Part shown: positions 1-7,755 of the stretch, piece after piece
How the letters are laid out: each line of letters starts with the position of its first letter
Position numbering within the stretch: the first letter of the stretch is position 1
Source of the DNA: Flavobacterium potami
GTDB taxonomy: Bacteria; Bacteroidota; Bacteroidia; Flavobacteriales; Flavobacteriaceae
Direction of reading: 5' to 3'
Length of the DNA: 64,000 nucleotides
Assembly (NCBI RefSeq): GCF_020026915.1
Contig: NZ_JAINUY010000007.1
Coordinates: forward strand, 124,001-188,000
The notes under the pieces: generated by a model
Databases searched by the model: none
Told to the model about the DNA's origin: nothing
What the model saw: the letters and a program-made list of their open reading frames with translations, nothing else
Translations under genes and position numbers: made by a program

Positions 1-133
1 TATTAACGAAAAAAAGTGTGCAAAGGTCTAATAAATTATTTGAGTTTGCTAGTTCTGAAGCGATTTTTTTGAAATTGTTAACTTAATATGGAATGATGAT
101 GGTTAAGATCTTTACTTATTGATGTAACTTATG

Positions 134-574
134 CTATATGTTTCTTTCTTCCTCAGAGAAGTAAAATTTAAATCCGGTTTGTTTTACCTCTATGTCAAAA
201 TCTCGTTTGATAGAAAAACTGGTTTCAAATACCGTTACAAATGATGCTTCAATTCCGAACAGTAGTATTGCTATTGTATAGATGATTATAAGTGGTTTTT
301 TACTTAGTTTTATTTTGATCCACAACTTGTCTATCAAAAGTAATAGTGTAGAGACTATTAAAAAATAGACAAGGAAATCAACTAAGAACTCTAGTATAAA
401 AAACTGTTGTGCCAGAGAAGTGTGAAATGCTGGCGCTTTATATATTAAGGGAAATCCACATGTAACACAATCAGAACCGTCAATAACATCGACAATCCAC
501 CATTTTGTAAAAAGTATAAATAAGATTATTGTTAATGGCAGAGTTAAAGTAACAAGTCTTTGTTTGCTCATCAT
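134..574 (-). CDS. small integral membrane protein, unknown function
   Basis: I do not recognise this 146-residue protein. Three hydrophobic stretches are visible at about residues 8-24, 55-83 and 93-116, so it should sit in the inner membrane. A C-x-x-C pair (Cys36, Cys39) lies in the loop after the first segment, and the C-terminal tail is charged. The start is one of two adjacent Met codons. It lies alone, and the neighbouring DUF2383 gene has its own terminator in between. The reading frame is convincing because of the clean hydrophobic periodicity, but no function can be assigned. Confidence 0.6.
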   Translation of the reverse strand: MMSKQRLVTLTLPLTIILFILFTKWWIVDVIDGSDCVTCGFPLIYKAPAFHTSLAQQFFILEFLVDFLVYFLIVSTLLLLIDKLWIKIKLSKKPLIIIYTIAILLFGIEASFVTVFETSFSIKRDFDIEVKQTGFKFYFSEEERNI

Positions 575-676
575 TTTTATTTTTTTATGAAATCACTTGA
601 AGTATCGAAAATAATAAATAATTCCTATAAAAGTAAGTTATTTCGTATTTCTTGTGTTTGAAAACTTTTGTAAATA

Positions 677-711
677 AAAAAACTACCCAATCCGAAGACT
701 GAGTAGTTTTC
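677..711 (-). terminator. terminator after the DUF2383 gene
   Basis: On the minus strand the arms AAAACTAC and GTAGTTTT enclose a stem capped by a UUCG tetraloop and followed by a T-rich run. It starts about 28 bases after the DUF2383 stop codon, so it fits a factor-independent terminator for that gene. Confidence 0.75.
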
Positions 712-738
712 AAAAAAAAGCATGAATCGATCGATCGA

Positions 739-1194
739 CTAATTAGCTCTCATTTTAATTTGTGATAATGTATTTTGAATACTGTTTAATTGTTTGGAAA
801 CGATGTAAATTTGATCGTGTTCCAAGTGATTTTCTTCGAGTGCCATTTTATATTTTTCTACAGCAGCCTCTTCACCAGTAATACAAGCGTTGATAATGGC
901 TTCAGTGTCTCCACCTGTAAAAGAAGACTTGATATCAATCCAAGCGCGGTGTAAAGCTCCAAGTGGACCTCCGCCAGAAGTGTCTGTTGATTTTCCTAAT
1001 TTATTGATTTGATTTTGTAATTCTACAATAAATAAGGCTCTTTCTCTGGCATATTCCAGAAAATCGGTTTTCATTGCTGGGTTTTCGACGTGTTCGGCAG
1101 CATTTGTATATCCTAGTTTACCATCTTCAAGTATCGAAATTAAACCTTCTAAGGTTTTAATTGTTTCTGTTGTGGTTTCTTCTGCATGTGTCAT
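739..1194 (-). CDS. DUF2383 / PA2169-family four-helix-bundle protein
   Basis: This 151-residue protein has no signal peptide and looks all-helical. It matches the PA2169/DUF2383 family of ferritin-like four-helix bundles: an N-terminal T-I-K-T-L-E-G-L helix, a central W-I-D-I-K-S-S-F segment at about residues 86-93, and G-E-E-A-A-V-E-K-Y near residue 108. Relatives are often found with stress or envelope genes, but their biochemical role is not established. Whether this copy binds metal is unknown. It is monocistronic, with its own terminator downstream. Confidence 0.8.
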   Translation of the reverse strand: MTHAEETTTETIKTLEGLISILEDGKLGYTNAAEHVENPAMKTDFLEYARERALFIVELQNQINKLGKSTDTSGGGPLGALHRAWIDIKSSFTGGDTEAIINACITGEEAAVEKYKMALEENHLEHDQIYIVSKQLNSIQNTLSQIKMRAN

Positions 1195-1399
1195 GACATC
1201 TAATTTTTTGAAATTAATATGTTACAAAGTTTGCAATTATAAAGTGCTTTGTTTTACAGGATTACACTCGACGTTTTATAATATTGTAGAATGGGAATTT
1301 TGTAACTGTTTTCTGTTTGCCACGAATTTCTCGAATTTCCACCAATTTTTGTTGCTAGTAAGTTTTGTTTTGAAAAATTATTCTTCTCGCTACCGTTTT

Positions 1400-1491
1400 G
1401 CGTGAGGGATAGGAGCGATATCCTTTTATGGTGGGGTTCACCATAAAAGATATAGCGGATAGCCTGACCCTTGGGGCACGCCCAAAAAAAA
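1400..1491 (+). ncRNA. structured dispersed element, candidate Flavo-1-type RNA
   Basis: This gene-free stretch contains GAGGGATAGGAGCGATATCC, a perfect hairpin (arms CTTTTATGGTG and CACCATAAAAG around GGGTT), ATAGCGGATAGCCTGACCC, then GGGCACGCCC and an A9 run. I recall near-identical blocks as recurrent intergenic elements in Flavobacterium genomes, and they resemble the Rfam Flavo-1 motif. That match is from memory and not checked. The strand given is the one that reads GAGGGATAG...GCGGATAGCC. Confidence 0.45.
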
Positions 1492-1541
1492 ACAGCTTAA
1501 AGTATAAAAGTGATGAAACTTTTGAACCTTAAGCCGTTTTA
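1492..1541 (-). terminator. terminator after the aminotransferase gene
   Basis: On the minus strand the arms around ACGGCTTAA and TTAAGCTGT form an imperfect hairpin, followed by nine T residues. It lies about 17 bases after the aminotransferase stop codon. The T-run is the complement of the A-run that ends the structured element next to it. Confidence 0.6.
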
Positions 1542-1557
1542 ATAAAACTTGATATTG

Positions 1558-2748
1558 TTATGCAGTCAAAGCTTCTTTGATTCTGCGTAATGCTTCTTTT
1601 AAAATATCGTTGCTTGTTGCGTAAGAGAAACGAATACAGTTTGGATTTCCAAAAGCGTCTCCAGTTACTGTAGCCACGTTTGCCTCAGCTAAAAGATACA
1701 TCGAAACATCGTTTGCATCTTTAATTTCGTGTCCTTTTAAAGTTTTTCCGAAGAAAGAAGAAACGTCTGGGAATACATAGAATGCTCCTTCTGGAACGTT
1801 GATTTTTACTCCTGGGATTTCTTTTAATAATCCAACCACTAAATCTCTACGTCCGTGGAATGCTTGAACCATTTCGTTTAATACACTTGGATCTGCATCT
1901 ACAGCTGTAATTGTAGCTCTTTGTGCCACAGAATTTGCACCAGAAGTTACTTGTCCCTGAATTTTTGTACATGCTTTTGCAATGAATTCTGGAGCTCCGA
2001 TGTAACCAATTCTGTATCCAGTCATAGCAAATGCTTTTGCAACTCCGTTTACAGTAATTGTTTTTTCTAACATTCCTGGGATTGAACCGATACTACAGAA
2101 AGTTCCAGAGAAATTAATGTGCTCATAGATTTCGTCTGCAACTACGTAAATATTTGGATGTTTTTCTAAAACTTTAGCTAAAGCTGTTAATTCTTCTCTG
2201 CTGTAAACAGATCCAGATGGATTACATGGGGAAGAGAACCACATCATTTTTGTTTTTGGTGTAATTGCAGCTTCTAATTGCTCTGGAGTGATTTTGAAAT
2301 CTGTTTCTACAGAAGTTGGAACTTCAACAGGAACTCCGCCAGAAAGTTTTACGATTTCGAAGTAAGAAACCCAGTAAGGTGCTGGTAAAATAACCTCGTC
2401 ACCGTCGTTTAACATTACTTGTGCAATATTGTATAAAGATTGTTTTGCTCCTGTAGAAACTACAATTTGAGATGGTTTGTACTCTAAATCATTGTCTCTT
2501 TTGAATTTTCTGCAGATAGCTTCTTTTAAATCTTGGTATCCATCAACAGGAGAATATGTGCTGTAGTTATCGTCGATTGCCTTTTTTGCAGCTTCTTTAA
2601 TAAAATCAGGTGTATTGAAATCAGGTTCACCTAAACTTAAGCTGATAATGTCTTTTCCTTGTGCTTTTAATTCTCTTGCCAAAGCGGCCATTGCCAATGT
2701 TTGTGATGTCGCAAGGTTGTTGATTCTGTCCGAAAGAATATGATTCAT
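1558..2748 (-). CDS. aspC: pyridoxal phosphate-dependent aspartate-type aminotransferase
   Basis: This 396-residue class I aminotransferase has full family length. It should transfer the amino group between aspartate (or a similar amino acid) and 2-oxoglutarate using pyridoxal phosphate. Visible landmarks are L-S-L-G-E-P-D-F (37-44), S-P-C-N-P-S-G-S (173-180), A-D-E-I-Y (204-208), the PLP lysine Lys238 in V-A-K-A-F-A-M-T-G-Y-R-I-G-Y, and the substrate arginine in I-R-F-S-Y near the C terminus. It belongs to the I-gamma group typified by Thermus AspC, so the aspartate assignment is likely, though a prephenate or kynurenine aminotransferase cannot be excluded. It is transcribed alone with a terminator downstream. 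Confidence 0.88.
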   Translation of the reverse strand: MNHILSDRINNLATSQTLAMAALARELKAQGKDIISLSLGEPDFNTPDFIKEAAKKAIDDNYSTYSPVDGYQDLKEAICRKFKRDNDLEYKPSQIVVSTGAKQSLYNIAQVMLNDGDEVILPAPYWVSYFEIVKLSGGVPVEVPTSVETDFKITPEQLEAAITPKTKMMWFSSPCNPSGSVYSREELTALAKVLEKHPNIYVVADEIYEHINFSGTFCSIGSIPGMLEKTITVNGVAKAFAMTGYRIGYIGAPEFIAKACTKIQGQVTSGANSVAQRATITAVDADPSVLNEMVQAFHGRRDLVVGLLKEIPGVKINVPEGAFYVFPDVSSFFGKTLKGHEIKDANDVSMYLLAEANVATVTGDAFGNPNCIRFSYATSNDILKEALRRIKEALTA

Positions 2749-2825
2749 TATAAAAATTTTGAATGTCCTTAAATTTGCTGTGTTGTTTTAAGGAAGGTTA
2801 ATTATTAATAGATTTTTTTAGTTTT

Positions 2826-3923
2826 TTAAACTGATAATTCAGGTTTCATTCCTAAGTCGCGTAAATGTTTGAAGTGAGCTACGATAGCGCTTCGCATTGT
2901 TTTGTATTCGTAATACGGTAAATTACATTCTTTTGCCGTTTCTTTCACGATTTTTGCAATTTTACCATAATGAATGTGACTTATATGTGGAAAAATATGA
3001 TGTTCAATTTGATGATTCAATCCACCAGTGTACCAATTTACGATTGCATTTTTTGGAGCAAAATTAGTAGTAGTATACAATTGGTGAATCGCCCAAGTGT
3101 TGTCCATTTCGCCTAATTCATTCGGTTCTGGATTTGTTGTATGTTCGACAACGTGAGCTAATTGAAACACAATACTCAAAATTAATCCTGTTGTATAGTG
3201 CATTACAAAAAATCCAACAAGTACTTTCCACCATGTAATTCCAATTACCATTGGTAAAACAATCCAGATAGAAGCGTAAATGATTTTTGTAATGATTAAA
3301 GTTGTCCAAAGAATTTTTGGGCTTTTTGGTTCTCCGTAAGATAACTTTCTTTTTAAGTAATTACGCATTTGTTTAAAATCGGTCGTAATTGCCCAGTTGA
3401 AAGTTAGTAAACCGTATAAGAAAACAGAATAATAATGTTGAAACCGGTGAAAACTATGCCATTCTGCATGTTCTGTAAAGCGGATAATTCTTCCCGCATC
3501 TAGATCTTCATCATGTCCAGGAATATTAGTATAAGTGTGATGCAGTACATTATGTTGTACCTGCCAGTTGTAAACATTTCCAGCTAATACATAAATTGTA
3601 CCGCCCATAATTTTGTTAATCCAGCTTTTATTAGAATAAGAACCGTGATTTCCGTCGTGCATTACATTCATTCCAACACCAGCCATTCCAATTCCCATTA
3701 CGATTGATAAAAGCAACATTACCCAAAAAGGCATATTTAATGTAAGAATCAAAAAGTAAGGCGTAAGGAAAACAGCAAAAAGAATAACGGCCTTTAAGTG
3801 TAACTTCCAGTTTCCAGTTTTCTGAATGTTATTCTCCTTGAAGTAATTGTTTACTCGAGAGTTAAGGGTTCTGAAAAATTTCAGACTGTCTTGCCTAGCA
3901 AAAATTGGAGCGTTGTTATTCAT
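2826..3923 (-). CDS. membrane fatty acid (acyl-CoA/front-end type) desaturase
   Basis: The 365-residue protein is an integral membrane di-iron desaturase. It has the three histidine boxes of the family: H-D-G-N-H near residue 90, H-N-V-L-H-H near 129 and H-Q-I-E-H-H near 305. Hydrophobic pairs lie at about 48-85 and 210-250. The Q-x-x-H-H form of the third box is typical of front-end (delta-5/delta-6-like) desaturases, but the N-terminal cytochrome b5 domain of eukaryotic members is absent. It should introduce a double bond into membrane acyl chains. An exact TAnnTTTG -7 box stands 20 bases before the start codon. Regiospecificity cannot be read from the sequence. Confidence 0.87.
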   Translation of the reverse strand: MNNNAPIFARQDSLKFFRTLNSRVNNYFKENNIQKTGNWKLHLKAVILFAVFLTPYFLILTLNMPFWVMLLLSIVMGIGMAGVGMNVMHDGNHGSYSNKSWINKIMGGTIYVLAGNVYNWQVQHNVLHHTYTNIPGHDEDLDAGRIIRFTEHAEWHSFHRFQHYYSVFLYGLLTFNWAITTDFKQMRNYLKRKLSYGEPKSPKILWTTLIITKIIYASIWIVLPMVIGITWWKVLVGFFVMHYTTGLILSIVFQLAHVVEHTTNPEPNELGEMDNTWAIHQLYTTTNFAPKNAIVNWYTGGLNHQIEHHIFPHISHIHYGKIAKIVKETAKECNLPYYEYKTMRSAIVAHFKHLRDLGMKPELSV

Positions 3924-3942
3924 AATTAATTTAAATAGTTTT

Positions 3943-3975
3943 CAAAGGTAATTATTATAAATTTTCAATTTGCAA
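3943..3975 (-). promoter_or_regulatory. promoter of the desaturase gene
   Basis: On the minus strand TACCTTTG (3943-3950) matches the Bacteroidota -7 consensus TAnnTTTG exactly. A TTG at 3973-3975 lies 22 bases upstream, as expected for the -33 element. Confidence 0.55.
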
Positions 3976-4006
3976 AATTGAGTTAAATATTTCAATCGTA
4001 AAGTAG

Positions 4007-4014
4007 TACTTTTG
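4007..4014 (+). promoter_or_regulatory. -7 box of rsmG
   Basis: TACTTTTG is an exact TAnnTTTG box, 16 bases before the rsmG start codon. I see no well-spaced TTG for the -33 element. Confidence 0.5.
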
Positions 4015-4030
4015 TTAAAAATTTACAGCA

Positions 4031-4660
4031 ATGGATGAGATATTGAAATATTTTCCCAATTTGACCGATCTTCAAATTGAACAATTTCAAAAATTAGACT
4101 TTTTATACCACGATTGGAATGAAAAAATCAATGTAATTTCTAGAAAAGATATTGATTCTTTATATACAAAACACATTTTGCATTCGTTAGGAATAGCTAA
4201 AATAATGAAGTTCGAACCAGGTTCGACTGTTTTAGATGTTGGAACAGGAGGCGGTTTTCCTGGAATTCCGTTAGCGATTCTTTTCCCAGAAACTCGTTTT
4301 TATTTAATTGATGTTATTGCCAAAAAAATAAAAGTGGTTCAAGGTGTTGCTGATGCCTTAGAATTAAAAAATGTAAAAGCAGAACAAAAACGTGCAGAAT
4401 TAGTAAAAGGCGATTTCGATTTCATCGTAAGTCGTGCGGTTACCAATATGCCGGATTTCGTTTCTTGGATTCACGATAAAATTAAAAAACAGCACAAACA
4501 CACGCTGAAAAATGGAATTTTATATTTAAAAGGAGGAGATTTGAGCGAAGAATTGAAAGATTTTCCAAAAGCAACTTTATACGATTTAGCAGATCACTTT
4601 GAAGATGAGTTTTTTGAAACTAAAAAGGTGGTTCATTTGCCTTTGAAGTTTAAACCATAA
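4031..4660 (+). CDS. rsmG: 16S rRNA (guanine527-N7)-methyltransferase RsmG
   Basis: This 209-residue protein is RsmG (GidB). It methylates N7 of G527 in the 530 loop of 16S rRNA using S-adenosylmethionine. The N-terminal segment N-V-I-S-R-K-D-I and the SAM-binding loop V-L-D-V-G-T-G-G-G-F-P-G-I-P (about 67-80) are diagnostic, as is F-I-V-S-R-A-V near residue 135. Length is normal for the family. It stands alone, has an exact -7 box upstream and converges with the DUF4476 gene on a shared terminator. Confidence 0.95.
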   Translation: MDEILKYFPNLTDLQIEQFQKLDFLYHDWNEKINVISRKDIDSLYTKHILHSLGIAKIMKFEPGSTVLDVGTGGGFPGIPLAILFPETRFYLIDVIAKKIKVVQGVADALELKNVKAEQKRAELVKGDFDFIVSRAVTNMPDFVSWIHDKIKKQHKHTLKNGILYLKGGDLSEELKDFPKATLYDLADHFEDEFFETKKVVHLPLKFKP

Positions 4661-4661
4661 T

Positions 4662-4700
4662 AAAAAACCGAATCTTAAATAAAAAGATTCGGTTTTTTTA
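4662..4700. terminator. bidirectional terminator between rsmG and the DUF4476 gene
   Basis: The arms AAAAAACCGAATCTT and AAGATTCGGTTTTTT form a near-perfect hairpin with T-runs on both strands. It lies between the convergent stop codons of rsmG and the DUF4476 gene. Confidence 0.85.
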
Positions 4701-5486
4701 TTTTTTAGAATTTATAAAACTCATAAATTTTTCTTGGTCAATCTTAAAAGAAAAAACATCTTTGATCAAGTAATAGTTTTTAATGTCTATACAAACACTG
4801 TAGGCTTGCTCTGTAAATTTTAATTGATTGTCTGCAAATGAGAAAGTCTTAGTAATTTGTGCAATTTGATTTGTTTTTAGACAATTATTTAAAATTATGT
4901 TTTGTGCGATTGCTAATTTTTGTTCGTCAAAATTTTCCTTTTGAATAGATTTCATTGCTATTTCAAATTCGGTAGAATTCATTTCAGGGCATTTTCTTTC
5001 TTTACGATCCAAATTTGGTTTTGATTTTTCTTTATTGTTAATGGTTATGTTTATACCGTTGTTGATAGTAACATTTTGGTTTGGAGAAGGATCTTGATTT
5101 ATAACTAAGATATCTTGTTTGGCGTAAATTTCTGGAAGAATTTCTTTTCCCGAATAATAATTGAGTTTTTTTTTTTTAGTTTTAGAATCAATCTTGATTT
5201 TATAAAATGCATCTTCAAAGGTTTTTCCATCTCTGCCCAATATTGATACGTAATTCTTAGTAATATTTTTTAGTGCAGTATTTTCAAATGAAACTTTTAC
5301 ATTGTAATACCGCTGATTTAGATTTTTTATCGTAACACTAGATTTTGGCTGCTTATTTTGCAATTCACCATTTAGATACACAAAAAACATTTCTGAATTA
5401 TCGCATAAAATAGTTAGACTACCACCTGTTTGAGCAAATATGATGCAAGAAAAAAATATGAGATAAATGGAAAATAACTTTTTCAT
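4698..5486 (-). CDS. secreted DUF4476-domain protein
   Basis: A 262-residue exported protein with a typical signal peptide (M-K-K-L-F-S-I-Y-L-I-F-F-S-C-I-I-F-A-Q). The C-terminal ~95 residues, from C-P-E-M-N-S-T-E-F onward, fit the DUF4476 domain: E-F-E-I-A-M-K-S-I, then a helical Q-K-L-A-I-A-Q-N-I-I segment, with Cys residues at both ends of the helical repeat. The N-terminal part is lysine- and asparagine-rich beta sequence. DUF4476 has no known biochemical role. The gene follows the CDC-like toxin gene on the same strand after 63 bases holding a hairpin, so read-through from that operon is possible but not certain. Confidence 0.7.
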   Translation of the reverse strand: MKKLFSIYLIFFSCIIFAQTGGSLTILCDNSEMFFVYLNGELQNKQPKSSVTIKNLNQRYYNVKVSFENTALKNITKNYVSILGRDGKTFEDAFYKIKIDSKTKKKKLNYYSGKEILPEIYAKQDILVINQDPSPNQNVTINNGINITINNKEKSKPNLDRKERKCPEMNSTEFEIAMKSIQKENFDEQKLAIAQNIILNNCLKTNQIAQITKTFSFADNQLKFTEQAYSVCIDIKNYYLIKDVFSFKIDQEKFMSFINSKK

Positions 5487-5505
5487 CTGTTGCTATTTAT
5501 TGAAA

Positions 5506-5536
5506 CAAAGCCAATCTTAAAAAGAGATTGGCTTTG
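5506..5536 (-). terminator. hairpin between the CDC-like gene and the DUF4476 gene
   Basis: CAAAGCCAATCT and AGATTGGCTTTG form a perfect 12-bp stem with an 8-base loop, 14 bases after the CDC-like stop codon. The minus-strand T-run after it is short (TTTGTTTC), so termination may be partial. Confidence 0.6.
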
Positions 5537-5549
5537 ATAATTTAAAATT

Positions 5550-6716
5550 TTAGTTTGCTTTTAATTCTTTGAATTGTGAAGTGTACATATCTTTTACTTC
5601 AACTTCTGTATTGTCTTTTAACCTTCTTATTTTATAAGATATTGGTGCTGATGAAGAAACTAAATCAGCGGAAGAAGGAGATTTTAAAAACTCCACAAAA
5701 CTATTGTAATCAGTCACTTTTCCTCCTAATGCTAAGGGGCCACCAACAATCATGACTTTTACTTTATTTTGTGCAAATAATTTTTTAAATTCTTCAGAAT
5801 AAGATACATCAACTCCTATATCAACTACTTTTAACGCAACTCCTACTGCAGCTTTAACCATCTTGTTATTGTAAGTTTCGTCTTTGGTGGTTTCAATTAG
5901 TATATAAGCGACCCTTCCATAATCGACATTACTCACATAAACGGGTTCATGAGTTCCAAAATTATTATCATTGATTTCGCCATCAATCCAATCTGTGTAG
6001 TACTTAGGATCTATAGTCATACTATACAAACGTTGTCTTACTTTAACCATTACATGTGAAGTGGTAGCTGTGGATCCGCTGTTTTGTGTATATCCAAAAT
6101 TGGCTTTTACTAATCCGCCTAAAACATTTACATTTAAATGAGCATCTAATGCTTTCTTAAAGCTATCTTCTGTGGTTATTTCATCACTTTGAAATTCATA
6201 GTAAGTTGGAACTGCATTAAAGTCAATAAGATTTTTGTTTTTACTTACAAGGCCATTAATTACAGTATTTACTTCACTAGGTATTGGTAGGGTGTTTGCA
6301 CTAACAGATAAATCACCTCTTAGTGACATAGATAATGTAACAGGTTTGAAAGAGTTTTTCAAAACCATTGGATCATAAGTTGCGTTCATAAAGCTAGAAC
6401 CACGTAAAATGCTTCCGGGATAAATAACATCTAGGTTTGATTCATTAATAATTGAAAGCGGAGATAATGTAGTTTGCTTTTCTACGGTAGTAAGATAAAC
6501 GTACTCATTATTTCCAGTTGTAGGATTTAATTCTTGTGCTCCTGTTTTTTTTGAGCTTAATACATTGTCTGGTTTTGATGCAAAAGTTACAGGCTGCAAT
6601 TTATCCAGAGAACCATTTGTATTCTTGTCTTTACTGTCATCGTTGCTGCAAGATGTCAAGAATGTTCCACAGATTACAAATGCTAAAAAGGCTGTTTTTT
6701 TCATTTTGTCTTTCAT
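5550..6716 (-). CDS. CDC-like (thiol-activated cytolysin family) pore-forming lipoprotein lacking domain 4
   Basis: This 388-residue lipoprotein belongs to the cholesterol-dependent cytolysin/MACPF superfamily. Segments line up in order with perfringolysin-type toxins: I-Y-P-G-S-I-L (98-104), a D1-D3 segment with N-V-N-V-L-G-G-L, V-R-Q-R-L-Y-S-M-T-I-D (226-236), V-Y-V-S-N-V-D-Y-G-R (259-268), the I-V-G-G hinge glycine pair (325-326) and A-P-I-S-Y (357-361). The protein stops at D-M-Y-T-S-Q-F-K-E, exactly where classical toxins enter domain 4, so the undecapeptide and cholesterol-binding loops are absent. A lipoprotein signal ends at Cys23 (L-T-S-C), followed by S-N-D-D, a pattern compatible with surface export in Bacteroidota. 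The layout matches the short CDC-like components of Bacteroidota that attack related bacteria. No long partner is in this window. Start may be Met1 or Met5. A broken lipoprotein gene lies 21 bases upstream in the same operon. Confidence 0.87.
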   Translation of the reverse strand: MKDKMKKTAFLAFVICGTFLTSCSNDDSKDKNTNGSLDKLQPVTFASKPDNVLSSKKTGAQELNPTTGNNEYVYLTTVEKQTTLSPLSIINESNLDVIYPGSILRGSSFMNATYDPMVLKNSFKPVTLSMSLRGDLSVSANTLPIPSEVNTVINGLVSKNKNLIDFNAVPTYYEFQSDEITTEDSFKKALDAHLNVNVLGGLVKANFGYTQNSGSTATTSHVMVKVRQRLYSMTIDPKYYTDWIDGEINDNNFGTHEPVYVSNVDYGRVAYILIETTKDETYNNKMVKAAVGVALKVVDIGVDVSYSEEFKKLFAQNKVKVMIVGGPLALGGKVTDYNSFVEFLKSPSSADLVSSSAPISYKIRRLKDNTEVEVKDMYTSQFKELKAN

Positions 6717-6737
6717 AGTTAAATTATTATACGATTG

Positions 6738-7187
6738 TTATTTTTGTTTGATAGTTAGATCATTATATGTAATAATATTGTCTGGTTCGTGATTCCTTTT
6801 TTGTATTATTTTGAGTTCAGATAATATCCAAGAGGGAACAACTTGTGCCCCTTTTTCAGTATTAACTTTGTCACTAAACGTCATCGGTTTATTTATTACA
6901 ATATTTCCATCATATTTTTTATTATTGTACAATGCCTGATAGCTATTTTGTTTAGAATCACTATTTGTTAGATACGTGTCGTTTGTCTGGTCTCCATCAT
7001 CGATTGTAAACTCATAGTAACGGCTATGTTTTGAGCTTGAAAACATGGTAGAATTATCGGTCTGTTCATTCCAAGTATAAACATCAATTTTTACGGCAGA
7101 GAATAAAAGTTCTTGTGTAGACCCAGCAACATATTTGTTTAATCGCATTTTTCGCAATTCGTATTGTTGGGTAAAATTAGCCTGGTT
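6738..7187 (-). pseudogene. 3' part of a broken lipoprotein gene upstream of the CDC-like toxin
   Basis: The frame is open from just after a TAA at 7188-7190 down to 6738, with internal starts at TTG 7157 and ATG 7148. The translated part (V-A-G-S-T-Q-E-L-L-F-S-A-V-K-I-D-V-Y-T-W...) has no signal peptide and resembles an interior beta-rich domain more than a free-standing protein. It overlaps the end of the preceding fragment in another frame, and its stop is 21 bases before the CDC-like start. I read it as the C-terminal half of a lipoprotein whose N-terminal half lies at 7139-7598. Alternatively it could be translated on its own from ATG 7148 by coupling. I recognise no family. Confidence 0.55.
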
Positions 7188-7598
7188 TTAAAATTGCCTG
7201 GTTTTAAAATTGCCACAAAAAAGGACGAACTAGATTTTTTTATTATAATACTATCTTGAGTTTTTTTAACTAGAATACTATCTTTTGAAGAATTTTGCGA
7301 AGCAATTTGCACCTCTTGTTGAAAGTTGTAATCAATTTTGTTTTGCTGATGTTTTGTAGCATCTGAGGTAATGGGTTTTAGTACATAAATAACATCAGCA
7401 GAAGAATCAAAGTTTTGAATTTTAATGTCAAGTTTTAAAGTCTCACCAACTTGAATGTTGTTCCATGTTAGACGTTCATTATTTTTTGATAGTACAAATG
7501 GCCTCATTGTGTTCATTTTTTTGAGATGAACTGCTTTCTTCGCTACAAGAGATGAATAGAAGGCAAGTAATAGATAGTAAAGTAAAAAAATTTCTCAT
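7139..7598 (-). pseudogene. 5' part of a broken lipoprotein gene (signal peptide plus N-terminal domain, frameshifted)
   Basis: From ATG 7598 the frame encodes a clear lipoprotein signal: M-R-N-F-F-T-L-L-S-I-T-C-L-L-F-I-S-C followed by S-E-E-S-S-S-S. It runs into a stop at 7479 after 39 codons. The main domain continues in another frame from ATG 7516 (M-N-T-M-R-P-F-V-L-S-K...) to 7139. Deleting one A from the seven-A run (coding strand, 7516-7522) would join the signal peptide directly to that domain. At the other end a 16-bp tandem duplication (7181-7212) precedes the second frame break. The repaired product would be a surface lipoprotein of about 290 residues, transcribed with the CDC-like gene. 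An immunity or partner role is inference from position only. Confidence 0.65.
7181..7212. repeat. perfect 16-bp tandem duplication inside the broken lipoprotein gene
   Basis: CCTGGTTTTAAAATTG occurs twice head to tail. Because 16 is not a multiple of three, gain or loss of a copy shifts the frame. With one copy the upstream frame meets TAA at once; with two it runs on for 19 more codons; with three it meets TAA inside the third copy. Confidence 0.9.
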
Positions 7599-7692
7599 AA
7601 TTTTAATTTTTTACAAAGTAAGATATTTACTACATCGATTTCGTGCCCTAAAAGTTTAAAAAATAGTAGAATAAGGTACTTTTTGTATAAAA

Positions 7693-7729
7693 AAATAACC
7701 CGACAAGAAACTACTCCTGTCGGGTTATC
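7693..7729 (-). terminator. terminator after the unknown gene at 7756-8487
   Basis: AAATAACCCGACA and TGTCGGGTTAT form a strong hairpin, followed on the minus strand by a T7 run. It separates the unknown gene from the lipoprotein/CDC-like operon, which therefore needs its own promoter. A weak candidate is TTACTTTG at 7614-7621 (one mismatch to TAnnTTTG). Confidence 0.85.
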
Positions 7730-7755
7730 TAAAAATTAAAAACAAACGATAAAAA

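Noticed and set aside
1172..1405. 77-codon open frame on the plus strand upstream of the structured element
   Set aside because: It overlaps the DUF2383 start and a dispersed GCCACGAATT repeat half, and its translation is Phe/Cys-rich with no domain; it looks like a chance frame.
7181..7212. Idea that removing one 16-bp copy restores the lipoprotein reading frame
   Set aside because: With a single copy the upstream frame reads GGC TAA at once, and with three copies a TAA falls inside the third copy, so copy number alone does not join the pieces.
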